In this document: positions 25,732-34,532 of the stretch, in pieces
How positions within the stretch are numbered: position 1 is the first letter of the stretch
Layout: each line of letters begins with the position of its first letter
From: an uncultured Alphaproteobacteria bacterium
GTDB taxonomy: Bacteria > Pseudomonadota > Alphaproteobacteria > MPNO01 > UBA830
Assembly: GCA_913046035.1 (NCBI GenBank)
Contig: CAJWSW010000001.1
Location: forward strand, 1-64,000
Length of the DNA stretch: 64,000 nucleotides
Direction of reading: 5' to 3'
Notes under the pieces: generated by a model
Seen by the model: only the letters and a program-made list of their open reading frames with translations
The model's database searches: none
What the model was told of the DNA's origin: nothing
Position numbers and translations under genes: made by a program

Positions 25732-26652
25732 CTATTTACGTCTCGCTGTAATGGTGTTGTCCTTGTTTGCATTCATCGCTTCGCGTCTGGCAATATAGAC
25801 GGTTGAGCAGAAAATCAGCAGTGCGCCGAGCGCTGTGTACACTGATGGGATCTCGGAAAATAAAATAAATCCGAAAAGAGCCGCAAAAATAAGGCGGGTA
25901 TAGTCCATAGGAAGCATGATTGATGCGTCGGCTGCGGCGAATCCTCTGCTCATGGCTCGCTGGCCCAAAGTTCCGACCAAACCCATAAAAATTAGCCAGC
26001 CAAATTGTTCCCACGTCGGGGTTTGCCATACTAACAACGCCAACAACAACATGACTGGAGTAGTAAAAATGACATAATAAATTGTGATGGTGTCGGGCGA
26101 CTCTGTTCTAGATAAGAAACGGATAAATACCGCAGACCCCGCGCCTGCGATTGAGGCGATAAATACCGAAGCAAGTCCAACGTTAAAGACCTCAAAGCCC
26201 GGTCGCACCATAGTTAGCACGCCGATGAACCCAACTATTAGAGCAATCCAACGGCGCAATCCGACTAGCTCACCAAGAAATATAATTGCGAAAATAGTGC
26301 CATAGAGTGGGCGGCTAAACATGATTGCAACCGCATCAGCTAGTGGAATTTCTGACAATGCGTAAAAGTATCCCAAGGTGCCGATTGCCACAAAAAAACT
26401 GCGAAACGCGAACCAGTGTATTTTTTTGGTTCTTAGTCCCTGTCCCCGCGTACGGATCAGCCAGGGTGCCATAAAGACGAATCCTAATCCTGTGCGGAAA
26501 AACGCAATTATAAAAGTGTGCACATCGGCAGAGAGGTGGCGGATGGTGGCCGCCATCGCGGTCAGACAAAACGCGCTAGTGATCAACCAGATTGCACCCT
26601 GGATTGGGCCCGGTAGGTCATTAAACCAATGGCGTGTTTGCTCTGGGATCAT
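25732..26652 (-). CDS. EamA/DMT-family transporter
   Basis: 306 residues from ATG 26652, which overlaps the preceding stop as ATGA; the longer frame to 26739 overlaps the neighbour by 90 bp and is rejected. Ten predicted helices, IPLADAVAIMFSRPLY and VLTMVRPGF motifs (the latter a variant of the usual IIRPGF), and a TESPDT turn. Middle gene of the three-gene EamA operon. Confidence 0.9.
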   Translation of the reverse strand: MIPEQTRHWFNDLPGPIQGAIWLITSAFCLTAMAATIRHLSADVHTFIIAFFRTGLGFVFMAPWLIRTRGQGLRTKKIHWFAFRSFFVAIGTLGYFYALSEIPLADAVAIMFSRPLYGTIFAIIFLGELVGLRRWIALIVGFIGVLTMVRPGFEVFNVGLASVFIASIAGAGSAVFIRFLSRTESPDTITIYYVIFTTPVMLLLALLVWQTPTWEQFGWLIFMGLVGTLGQRAMSRGFAAADASIMLPMDYTRLIFAALFGFILFSEIPSVYTALGALLIFCSTVYIARREAMNANKDNTITARRK

Positions 26653-27548
26653 TTCGCAGATTTTCTTCTGCGTCTGTTTTCGGTTTGACCCGCAAAGAAT
26701 GAAGCGCAAAAAATGACCGTACCGCCTATAACTGTCCACATATCCGGAAGCTCAGAAAATACGACGAAACCTATCGCGATTACGAACGGGAGGCGCGTGA
26801 AATCGAATGGCGCAATGGACCCGACGTCACCAGTGGTGAATGCGCGCGAATAGAGCCGCTGTGCTGTCGTTGAAAAGCATCCCAGCATAAAGCCCCAAAA
26901 CCATTGTTCCCATGTAGGCCATTGCCAGACAAACAATACCGCCACGAGTGCGAATGGAAGCATGTAGATAACCTGATATAACGCCGCTGTGTCTGGCTTG
27001 TCAGTTCGAAGGGTAACCTTAAGTAGCATCGCGGATCCTGCTATGCAGACGCCTGCGCCGATAACCATAAAGACACCGTAGTTCACGTCTTGAAAACCTG
27101 GCCGAATGACGATCAAGGTGCCGGCGAAGCCGACGGCTAGCGCAATGCATCGAGTTACGTGCGGTGGTTCTTTTAGAAAGAGCACGCCCGATAACGCTAT
27201 AAAAAGTGGGAAAGTAAATGAAATCGCTGTTGCATCTGCTAGTGGGATCAGCGTCAGCCCGCCGAACCACCCATACATTGCCAAGGTTCCAAGAAAACCT
27301 CGCCCTATATAAAGCTTTGTGTGCCGAGTTTTCATCTCCGTAATTCCTGCGCGCATGAGCCACGGCAACATGACAACGATCCCAAAAGCTGCTCGGAAAA
27401 ACGATATTTCGATGAAATGCAGATCTTGCGCGAGAAATCGCACTATTCCTGCCTGAGCAGCAAAAAACACTGCGCTCAATGTCATCCATATTGCGCCTTG
27501 CACTGACGCTGGCAGACGGAGGAAAGTTGTTTCGACGGATTTGAACAT
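26649..27548 (-). CDS. EamA/DMT-family transporter
   Basis: 299 residues, ten predicted helices, IPLADATAISFTFPLF and LIVIRPGF motifs and a TDKPDT turn. First gene of the three-gene EamA operon. The start ATG at 27548 has no strong Shine-Dalgarno sequence; an inverted repeat at 27572-27585 lies just upstream and may affect its expression. Confidence 0.9.
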   Translation of the reverse strand: MFKSVETTFLRLPASVQGAIWMTLSAVFFAAQAGIVRFLAQDLHFIEISFFRAAFGIVVMLPWLMRAGITEMKTRHTKLYIGRGFLGTLAMYGWFGGLTLIPLADATAISFTFPLFIALSGVLFLKEPPHVTRCIALAVGFAGTLIVIRPGFQDVNYGVFMVIGAGVCIAGSAMLLKVTLRTDKPDTAALYQVIYMLPFALVAVLFVWQWPTWEQWFWGFMLGCFSTTAQRLYSRAFTTGDVGSIAPFDFTRLPFVIAIGFVVFSELPDMWTVIGGTVIFCASFFAGQTENRRRRKSAK

Positions 27549-27571
27549 TAGGTGACCAACTACCGGAGTAC

Positions 27572-27585
27572 CCTCCTACAGGAGG
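27572..27585. promoter_or_regulatory. GC-rich inverted repeat upstream of the EamA operon
   Basis: CCTCCTACAGGAGG: CCTCCT and AGGAGG arms around AC, 24 bp before the first EamA start on the minus strand. Both strands carry an anti-Shine-Dalgarno-like or Shine-Dalgarno-like sequence, so a hairpin here could hide or mimic a ribosome site. Chance is possible. Confidence 0.3.
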
Positions 27586-27905
27586 AATGTCGATGCTTGT
27601 TGCGAGTCTTTTGTAAAATTGGCCTCGATGCCTGATAACATCGCCACGCCCACGTCGTGGCTGTATTTTCTTTTTTTAGCAGCGTCAGGCTGAACCAAAG
27701 TTTTAGCATGTTAGACTGAGATATCGGCTTTGATGCAGAGAGCCGCTTAATTTCATTATTCTTGTCTCTGGCAGATAAATTGCCTTTGATCTAAAAAATA
27801 CTTTGACCCGTAAACCTTCCAAGCTCATTTTCTTTGACAACTTATCTTTATGTTGGCTGTGATAAAAATTCGGCTCAACAGAGAGCCTTTAAGTAGGGGA
27901 AGCGG
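27586..27905. other. Intergenic region between divergent EamA and RND operons
   Basis: About 320 bp with no plausible frame. It should hold promoters for both directions. TTGACA occurs at about 27834-27839, but no well-spaced -10 box was found, so no promoter is asserted. GGGGA lies 6 nt before ATG 27906. Confidence 0.35.
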
Positions 27906-29321
27906 ATGGTCGGTAGTCTTTTTGCCAGCGTTCGGGGTGGGATAGTTGGCGCATGCATCTCAGTTTTTTTCATGCTGTCAAATCCAGCTGCATTTGCCCA
28001 AGACCAGGGTCTCTCTGAGCGGGGCAAAGCAGCTGATAAAAATAACAATGGTGTGATAGATCGCGATGAAGCTGGCGGTCCACTGAAAGCTAATTTTGAT
28101 GACATGGACTGTAACAAATCCGGGACTTTAGACGGTGGTGAGATCCGAGGCTTTTTCTCGGGAGAGGAGTGTCCCAAAAACGTTGGAGTGAAATCCAAAG
28201 TAGCGGAGCCTCTCAAGGCTACATCGCAGGGAGGCAAAAGTCGAAGCGTTGGCGTTCGTGCCCGTGGCGTGCGGGTCGACGCCGTCATTATTGAGCCCTT
28301 TTCTCAGACCAGTCCAGTTATTGGGAGATTAGTGGCGCAAAAAACCGGCGATGTTTCCGCGCGCATTAACGGGGCGGTGGCAGATATGCCCGCGTTGGTT
28401 GGTGCTCGAGTAAAAAAGGGCGATGTTATTGCCAGCTTAGCACGCGAACGCCTCGAAGCAGAACGCGATAAGGTCTCGGCAACGATTGCTACGCGCCGTG
28501 CGTTGGTGAAGTTCGCACGGGCAGAATATTCGAAGAAAACGCAAGAACTGCGCCGCATCACTAACCTGAAAAAGTCGTCCGCCTTCTCCCGGGCTCGCTA
28601 CGAAGACTTGCAGCGAGACGTGGAGGCGCGTCAAGCATCGTTAGCCGAGCGCCAATCCCAGCTAAAAGAGGCCCAAGCACAACTTAATCAAGTGATCATC
28701 GATCTTCATAACACAGAAATCCGTGCGCCCTACAATGGGGTGGTCAGTGAGAAACACACAGAGGTAGGGGCCTATGTAAGTGTAGGCACCCGGGTGGTCA
28801 GTTTGATAAATGATACCGAAATAGAAGTCGAGGCAGAGGTGCCCTCGCGGAATATTGCTGGCCTTATCTCAGGATTTCCGGTGCGTTTTTCGCTCGACGA
28901 CGGCACCCAACACCGTGCGATAGTCCGCTCAGTAGTGCCGCGTGAAAACATACGAACACGTACCAGGCCGGTCCGTTTTATCCCCGATTTTGGTCCAAGG
29001 AGAAAGCCCTTCGCCGTCAACCAATCGGTCACGGTGCTGGTACCGGTTGGAAAAGTGCGCCAAGTCATAACAGTACACAAAGATGCCGTTATTTATCGGG
29101 GAAAAGATCGGGTGGTGAGCATAATTCGCCGTGGCAAGGCTTTCCCGCGCAAAGTCAAACTCGGACCGGCGGTTGGTAATCGGTTTGTGGTTGAGAAGGG
29201 CCTTAAGTCCGGTGATAAAGTAGTGACGCACGGGAACGAGACGCTGCCCCCCGGCACCGCGGTAAAGATACTTACCAGTGTATCGCCAAGCGCCAATGCT
29301 GAGCGCGGCATAACCAGGTAG
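27906..29321 (+). CDS. RND efflux periplasmic adaptor with an N-terminal EF-hand pair
   Basis: 471 residues. Residues 1-31 are a signal sequence ending AFA|Q. Two canonical 12-residue EF-hand loops follow: D44-E55 (DKNNNGVIDRDE) and D68-E79 (DCNKSGTLDGGE). After a basic linker comes a HlyD-type membrane-fusion protein: a lipoyl-like half (ISARINGAVADMPALVGARVKKGDVIA region), an alpha-hairpin coiled coil (about 190-255), the second lipoyl half NTEIRAPYNGVVSEK, then beta-barrel and membrane-proximal domains. It links an inner-membrane pump to an outer-membrane channel. The EF-hand pair is not part of normal adaptors and suggests calcium binding in the periplasm. Operon with the RND permease 36 bp downstream. 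Confidence 0.9.
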   Translation: MVGSLFASVRGGIVGACISVFFMLSNPAAFAQDQGLSERGKAADKNNNGVIDRDEAGGPLKANFDDMDCNKSGTLDGGEIRGFFSGEECPKNVGVKSKVAEPLKATSQGGKSRSVGVRARGVRVDAVIIEPFSQTSPVIGRLVAQKTGDVSARINGAVADMPALVGARVKKGDVIASLARERLEAERDKVSATIATRRALVKFARAEYSKKTQELRRITNLKKSSAFSRARYEDLQRDVEARQASLAERQSQLKEAQAQLNQVIIDLHNTEIRAPYNGVVSEKHTEVGAYVSVGTRVVSLINDTEIEVEAEVPSRNIAGLISGFPVRFSLDDGTQHRAIVRSVVPRENIRTRTRPVRFIPDFGPRRKPFAVNQSVTVLVPVGKVRQVITVHKDAVIYRGKDRVVSIIRRGKAFPRKVKLGPAVGNRFVVEKGLKSGDKVVTHGNETLPPGTAVKILTSVSPSANAERGITR

Positions 29322-29357
29322 TTCCAGGGCAATTCGCCCAATAAGCGGAGTAGGACG

Positions 29358-32300
29358 ATGAACCTTATCAAATTGTCCATTGAAAGGCCGATCGCTGTGG
29401 TTGCGATGGTTCTAATGATCCTTCTTTTCGGTTATGTGGCGATGCTGCGAATACCAATCCAAATGGCACCTGACGTGCGTCAGCCCGTTATTATTGTCAA
29501 AACGAGCTGGCCCGGTGCAGCGCCGCAGGAGGTCGAGCGAGAGATTATCAGCCGGCAAGAAGATGAACTCAAGGGTCTTGAGGGCGTTAAAAAAATGGAG
29601 TCCCGTGCCCGCCGCAACCGCGGCGAGGTCACGCTGGAATTTGGTCCAGGTGTAAATTTCGACCGCGCATTGCTGTTAGTTGCTAACCGACTTGACCGTG
29701 TATCCGATTACCCTGAAGAGGCTGACGAACCGGTGCTGTCGACATCCGGCACCGATGATAATGCCATAGCATGGTTTGTGATCACGAAGGAGGAGGGTAA
29801 TACGCGGCCTATGACGTCGTACGGAGATTTTCTGATCGACGTGGTCCAGGAACGTATAGAGCGCATCGAAGGTGTTGCGGGTGTGAATATTTACGGCGAA
29901 ACCGAGCGGGAGATGTCCATATCTATCACACCAGGAGCGCTTGCTCGGTATGGTATGACCGTTAGTGATGTGCTGAGGCGTCTTCGGGCAGCGAATGCCT
30001 CGATAACCGGTGGTGATATAGAGGAGGGGAAACGCCGATACGTCGTTCGTACAGAGGGTGACCTTAATACAACAAACTTGGTCGAAGAGGTAGTGCTCCG
30101 AAGCGATGGAGAATTGCGTGACGATGGAGTGGGGCGGGTATTGGTACGCGATATTGCCGAAGTATCCATAGGTTACAAAAAAGCGCAATCTCGGCTCAGA
30201 GTGCTAAACGAACCGGCACTGGCATTTAACATTACCCGCGAGCAGGGAGCGAATGTTATTAAGACAATGGCCGAGGTTCGCGCAGCGATCAAGGGCCTGG
30301 CAGACGGTGCGGTAAAAAGACAGGGCCTCGTGCTTGAGCAAGTGTATGACGAAACCGATTATATTGATGCGTCGATAGACCTTGTTCAGACCAATATAAT
30401 TTACGGTGGTGTTCTCGCCATAATTATTTTGATGATTTTTTTACGGTCATGGCGTCCGACGGCGGTAGTGGCTATCTCTATCCCAGTATCCGTTGTTGGT
30501 TCGTTTGTTGCGATGGCGATCCTCGGTCGATCCTTGAACGTTATTAGCCTCGCCGGTATTGCATTCGCCGTTGGTATGGTCGTCGATGCTGCGATCGTGG
30601 TTCTCGAAAATATTTTTCGCTTGCGCCAAGAGGGAAAATCCCGCGCGGAAGCTGCCTATTACGGTGCACAGCAAGTATGGCCGGCAGTTCTGGTATCCTC
30701 ACTCACAACGGTGATGGTGTTTATTCCGATTTTGATAATGGATCTTGAGGTCGGTCAATTATTTCGTGATATTGCCGTTGCCATATCTGTATCGGTGATG
30801 CTGTCGTTATTGGTTGCGGTGACGCTAATTCCAGCGCTGTCAAATCGACTACTCGGCGGTGTGACATCAGAAAACAAAGGTTTCCGGATTCCATTCCTAG
30901 ACAAGTTTGGAGGTTCGTTTACGCGCTTTTGGACGATTTATGCGCAATTTGTAGTTCGTCGGAAATTTTTGGCAGTTACGCTAGTTACGTTAATAGTGAC
31001 TGTGGCGGGAGCGATTTCTATTTTGATCATGCCCAAACTGGATTACTTGCCAAAAGGAAATCGAAATCTCGTTTTCGGGATTGTACTACCTCCAGCAGGT
31101 TATAACCTCGACACGAATGAGGGTATCGCCCGTAATGTCGCTAACGCGACTAAAAAGTATTGGACGCGAGGTGAATACGGGGAAATTAACAAGGTTGAAA
31201 ATCAGAAAATTGACCGTTTCTTTTATGTGGCGCGTCTAGGCCGGATGTTTATGGCGGCAACACACATTGATCCGAAAAGGGCAGGTGAGCTCGCGGCTTT
31301 AATTGAAGGTCCGGCGCGGGCAGAGCCTGGCGTTTTTGCTTTTATGTTTCAACCGTCTCTGTTCGGCAGATCAATCGGTTCCGGGCGCTCAATTGACATC
31401 GAAATCGCTGGGCCCGATTTAGAGACGATTTACGGGGTTGGCAGAGAAGTGTTCTTTTCCGCCCGTAGGGTTTTGCCACCTAAAGAAGGGAATCGCGTTC
31501 GGCCGCGGCCTGCTCTTACCCTGGGTGAGCCGGAAGTGCGGATCACGCCGGACCGCGTTCGCTTGTCGGACAATGGCCTCACCGCTCGAGAGCTCGGTGA
31601 CGCCATTGATGCTTTTAATGATGGGATCAGGGTTGCGGAAGTCACGGCTGATGGAAAACGTATCGATCTGACACTCAAAGGTCCCGAGATGGAACGGGAG
31701 TCTACTCAGTCCATAAGCTCGCTTCCGGTGGTTACGTCAGACGGGCGTATTGTTCCAGTGGGTAATCTAGCCGACGTCCGAGAAACTACAGGACCAACAG
31801 AAATCCAGCGGATCGATCGGTCGCGCACTATGACTGTAAGCGTCGTGCCCAAAGGCTCCATTCCACTGGAGGAGGCGGCAGAACTTCTTGAGAGGGAGGT
31901 TTTGGCGCCCTTGCGGAAGAAGGGTTTGCCCGAGGGTGTCCGGTTCCGCCTTGGTGGCAGTGCTGACAAACTAGAAGCTACTTGGAATGAGATGCAGGTA
32001 GATCTGTTACTCGCATTAATCATTGTTTTCCTGGTGATGGCCGTACTGTTCGAGAGCTTCATTTATCCTTGGATCGTCATGCTTACTGTGCCTGTTGCAG
32101 CCGCAGGTGGTTTGGGGGGGCTTGCTCTGTTGAATACGTATGTAGAGCAATCTCTTGATATGCTCACAATGTTGGGATTTGTCATTTTGATCGGAATCGT
32201 GGTTAACAATGCGATTCTGTTGGTACATCAAACTTTGTTTCATATTCGTGAAGATGGTATGACGGTAAATTCGGCTATCGAGACTGCCACGCGCAATCGA

Positions 32301-32540
32301 ATTCGGCCTATTTTTATGTCCACGCTGACATCTGTGTTTGGAATGTTACCGCTTGTGGCATTTCCTGGTGCAGGCTCTGAACTTTATCGTGGCCTTGGCT
32401 CGGTGGTACTGGGCGGACTCTCTTTATCCGCAATTCTCACGATGGCAATCGTGCCGCCTATGATGTCGATAACAGTTGGGGTTATTGAAAGACGAAAACA
32501 GAGAAAAGAGCTGGCCGCTGAAACAGCAACAGCGCAGTGA
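29358..32540 (+). CDS. RND-family efflux transporter permease
   Basis: 1060 residues with the standard plan: helix 1 near residue 12, a large periplasmic porter loop, helices 2-6 (about 345-510), helix 7, a second porter loop, and helices 8-12. The helix-4 ion-relay motif is GMVVDAAIVVLEN, with D410 present but A411 where AcrB has a second aspartate. Helix 10 reads GIVVNNAILLV, with asparagine in place of AcrB's lysine. Such variants are common in non-AcrB branches, so coupling residues differ. GGAG lies before the ATG. It functions as a trimer with the adaptor encoded just upstream; no outer-membrane factor is in the window. Substrate unknown. Confidence 0.95.
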   Translation: MNLIKLSIERPIAVVAMVLMILLFGYVAMLRIPIQMAPDVRQPVIIVKTSWPGAAPQEVEREIISRQEDELKGLEGVKKMESRARRNRGEVTLEFGPGVNFDRALLLVANRLDRVSDYPEEADEPVLSTSGTDDNAIAWFVITKEEGNTRPMTSYGDFLIDVVQERIERIEGVAGVNIYGETEREMSISITPGALARYGMTVSDVLRRLRAANASITGGDIEEGKRRYVVRTEGDLNTTNLVEEVVLRSDGELRDDGVGRVLVRDIAEVSIGYKKAQSRLRVLNEPALAFNITREQGANVIKTMAEVRAAIKGLADGAVKRQGLVLEQVYDETDYIDASIDLVQTNIIYGGVLAIIILMIFLRSWRPTAVVAISIPVSVVGSFVAMAILGRSLNVISLAGIAFAVGMVVDAAIVVLENIFRLRQEGKSRAEAAYYGAQQVWPAVLVSSLTTVMVFIPILIMDLEVGQLFRDIAVAISVSVMLSLLVAVTLIPALSNRLLGGVTSENKGFRIPFLDKFGGSFTRFWTIYAQFVVRRKFLAVTLVTLIVTVAGAISILIMPKLDYLPKGNRNLVFGIVLPPAGYNLDTNEGIARNVANATKKYWTRGEYGEINKVENQKIDRFFYVARLGRMFMAATHIDPKRAGELAALIEGPARAEPGVFAFMFQPSLFGRSIGSGRSIDIEIAGPDLETIYGVGREVFFSARRVLPPKEGNRVRPRPALTLGEPEVRITPDRVRLSDNGLTARELGDAIDAFNDGIRVAEVTADGKRIDLTLKGPEMERESTQSISSLPVVTSDGRIVPVGNLADVRETTGPTEIQRIDRSRTMTVSVVPKGSIPLEEAAELLEREVLAPLRKKGLPEGVRFRLGGSADKLEATWNEMQVDLLLALIIVFLVMAVLFESFIYPWIVMLTVPVAAAGGLGGLALLNTYVEQSLDMLTMLGFVILIGIVVNNAILLVHQTLFHIREDGMTVNSAIETATRNRIRPIFMSTLTSVFGMLPLVAFPGAGSELYRGLGSVVLGGLSLSAILTMAIVPPMMSITVGVIERRKQRKELAAETATAQ

Positions 32541-32549
32541 ATTGTGTGC

Positions 32550-33299
32550 ATGAACGCTGATATTTTGCAGCTCGCGGGGCTTATTGAAAAGGCGAAGCGG
32601 GTCGTAGTTTTCACTGGCGCCGGTATATCAACTGAATCTGGAATCCCTGATTACAGAAGTCCCAAAGGTATATGGTCACAAACTACGCCGATCTATTTCG
32701 ATGAATACGTGGCGTCTGCTGAAGCTCGGGTGGAGGCTTGGCTCCGAAAATTCGAGATAGACCGTGATATGATTGGGGCTGAGCCGAATCGAGGTCACCA
32801 CGCAATAGCGAGACTTGTCTGCTCGGGAAAGGTCAGCTCCGTGATCACTCAGAACATTGACGGTTTACACCAATTGTCCGGTGTACCTGAAGAACGTGTG
32901 ATCGAGCTGCACGGCAACGGAACCTATGCAACATGTTTGTCGTGTGGCGCACGTCATGAGCTGGGACCTATCAAGGCGGCCTTCGAAGTTGATAGGTCAC
33001 CACCAGTGTGCACCGAATGTGGTGGTATCGTGAAAACAGCGACCATATCCTTTGGCCAACCGATGCCAAAGGTTGCCATGGAGAGAGCACGGAGAGAAAC
33101 GATGGCTTGTGATCTGTTTTTGGCCGTGGGATCATCGCTGGTCGTTTATCCAGCGGCCGGTTTTCCTGAGATTGCAAAGAGAAATAATGCCGGGCTTGTG
33201 ATTATCAATCGCGATCCGACCGGGCTCGATACTATCGCCGACTTAGTGCTACATCGGGAAATAGGGCAGACGCTGGGAGATGCGGTTAGAATGAATTAA
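32550..33299 (+). CDS. Sir2-family NAD-dependent protein deacylase
   Basis: 249 residues from ATG 32550, 9 bp after the RND stop (GTG 32544 is a poorer alternative). Sirtuin motifs are all present: GAGISTESGIPDYR for NAD, TQNIDGLHQLSG, the catalytic histidine in ELHGN, and the four zinc cysteines in two pairs (CLSCG and CTECGG). Sirtuins remove acyl groups from lysines using NAD. Placement directly behind an efflux pump is probably only transcriptional convenience. Confidence 0.93.
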   Translation: MNADILQLAGLIEKAKRVVVFTGAGISTESGIPDYRSPKGIWSQTTPIYFDEYVASAEARVEAWLRKFEIDRDMIGAEPNRGHHAIARLVCSGKVSSVITQNIDGLHQLSGVPEERVIELHGNGTYATCLSCGARHELGPIKAAFEVDRSPPVCTECGGIVKTATISFGQPMPKVAMERARRETMACDLFLAVGSSLVVYPAAGFPEIAKRNNAGLVIINRDPTGLDTIADLVLHREIGQTLGDAVRMN

Positions 33300-33449
33300 A
33301 ATTCGGCTTACGGCGGTGTTCCAATGCTCTCGCAGTAATGCCTGGAGCAATCGGTGAAGGCACCCGATCTGACTTTGCGCAATTCACCCCCGAAAATGTT
33401 TTAGAGCACGGGCTTGCGCGATTTCCAGTCGAATGTAGAATCCTCTAAC

Positions 33450-33995
33450 ATGCGTGGATATTTTGGCATCGGCATTGAGGGCGTTAGCAAACCTATAAAC
33501 GTCGGCAATCTCGTGCGGTCCGCGCACGCGTTCGGAGCCAGCTTCGTCTTCACCGTAGCCGCAAATTACGATGTATCGGAAAGTGCTTCTGATACCTCAA
33601 ACACCCCAAGCGAGGTGCCTTTTTATCCTTTCGATGATATCGATTCGCTTCGCATGCCGAAGGGCTGCGCTCTAATTGGGATAGAGATCGACGATAGGGC
33701 TATCAACCTGCCAAGTTTTCGACATCCCCGGCGTGCTGCATATGTGTTAGGTATGGAGCGGGTAGGCTTAAGCTCGGCTATGGTGAAATGCTGCGATCAT
33801 TTGATTAAGATCCCAACAAAATTCTCCCTTAATCTTGCAACCACGGGTGGTATTGTGATGTACGATCGCATGTTATCACTTGGACGGTTTGCCGAAAGGC
33901 CGGTGATGTCGGGGGCGACACCTGAACCTCTCCCGGAGCACGTATTCGGGACGCCGGTCGTTCGTCGGGGCGTAACAAATATAGAGGAACCGTGA
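33450..33995 (+). CDS. SpoU/TrmH-family RNA methyltransferase
   Basis: 181 residues from ATG 33450; the TTG at 33414 would add 12 unrelated residues. SPOUT knot motifs: PINVGNLVRSAHAFGA (motif 1), YVLGMERVGLSS (motif 2) and LNLATTGGIVMYDRM (motif 3). These 2'-O-ribose methylases modify tRNA or rRNA with SAM. The protein lacks the extra N-terminal substrate domain, as in TrmL-like enzymes. The stop overlaps the start of the IalB-like gene. Confidence 0.85.
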   Translation: MRGYFGIGIEGVSKPINVGNLVRSAHAFGASFVFTVAANYDVSESASDTSNTPSEVPFYPFDDIDSLRMPKGCALIGIEIDDRAINLPSFRHPRRAAYVLGMERVGLSSAMVKCCDHLIKIPTKFSLNLATTGGIVMYDRMLSLGRFAERPVMSGATPEPLPEHVFGTPVVRRGVTNIEEP

Positions 33996-34489
33996 TGAGG
34001 TTTGTGTTGGCCGCCATGGTAGGCTGCATTTTGATAGCGGTATCGCCGATTTCTGCTAAAGAGATCGGGGTCTTCAATGACTGGTCGGCACATGTAGAGG
34101 GCAATGGCAAGTCCCGAACCTGTTGGATTTATAGTAAACCGGTCAAGCACGAGGGCAGATATAAAAAGCGCGGCCCCATCTTTTCATATATTACTCATGT
34201 CCCTCGCGAAAAAGTTGCAAATCAAGTTCAGTTTACCGCTGGATATACGTTCAAAAAAGGCAGCGTTGCCGAATTATTGATCGGTAAAAGTAGATTTAAG
34301 CTCTTTACGCACGAGGATAATGCTTGGTCCGAGAGGGAAGATGCGGCCATCGTTCGCGCTATGCGTTCAGGGTCTAAGATGATAATCACTGGGGTTTCGT
34401 CACGAGGGACCAAAACAAAGGATACTTATTCCCTGTCTGGCGTAAGCGCTGCGCACGATAAAATCAGCAAAGCGTGCAAGGTCAGTTAA
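33992..34489 (+). CDS. Invasion-associated locus B-like exported protein
   Basis: 165 residues. Residues 1-22 form a signal peptide ending ISA|K. The mature part resembles the IalB family of alphaproteobacteria (start FNDWSAHV, then RTCWIYSKP, a SYITHVPREK strand and a terminal cysteine near residue 162). The two cysteines, about 44 and 162, could form a disulfide. Periplasmic. IalB was named for erythrocyte invasion in Bartonella, but the family is widespread in free-living species, so no virulence role is implied. Overlaps the preceding RNA methylase gene by 4 bp. Confidence 0.75.
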   Translation: MMRFVLAAMVGCILIAVSPISAKEIGVFNDWSAHVEGNGKSRTCWIYSKPVKHEGRYKKRGPIFSYITHVPREKVANQVQFTAGYTFKKGSVAELLIGKSRFKLFTHEDNAWSEREDAAIVRAMRSGSKMIITGVSSRGTKTKDTYSLSGVSAAHDKISKACKVS

Positions 34490-34532
34490 GCTATCTTCTG
34501 GCGCGCTCTTCGAGCGGCTGATAAACTGATTT

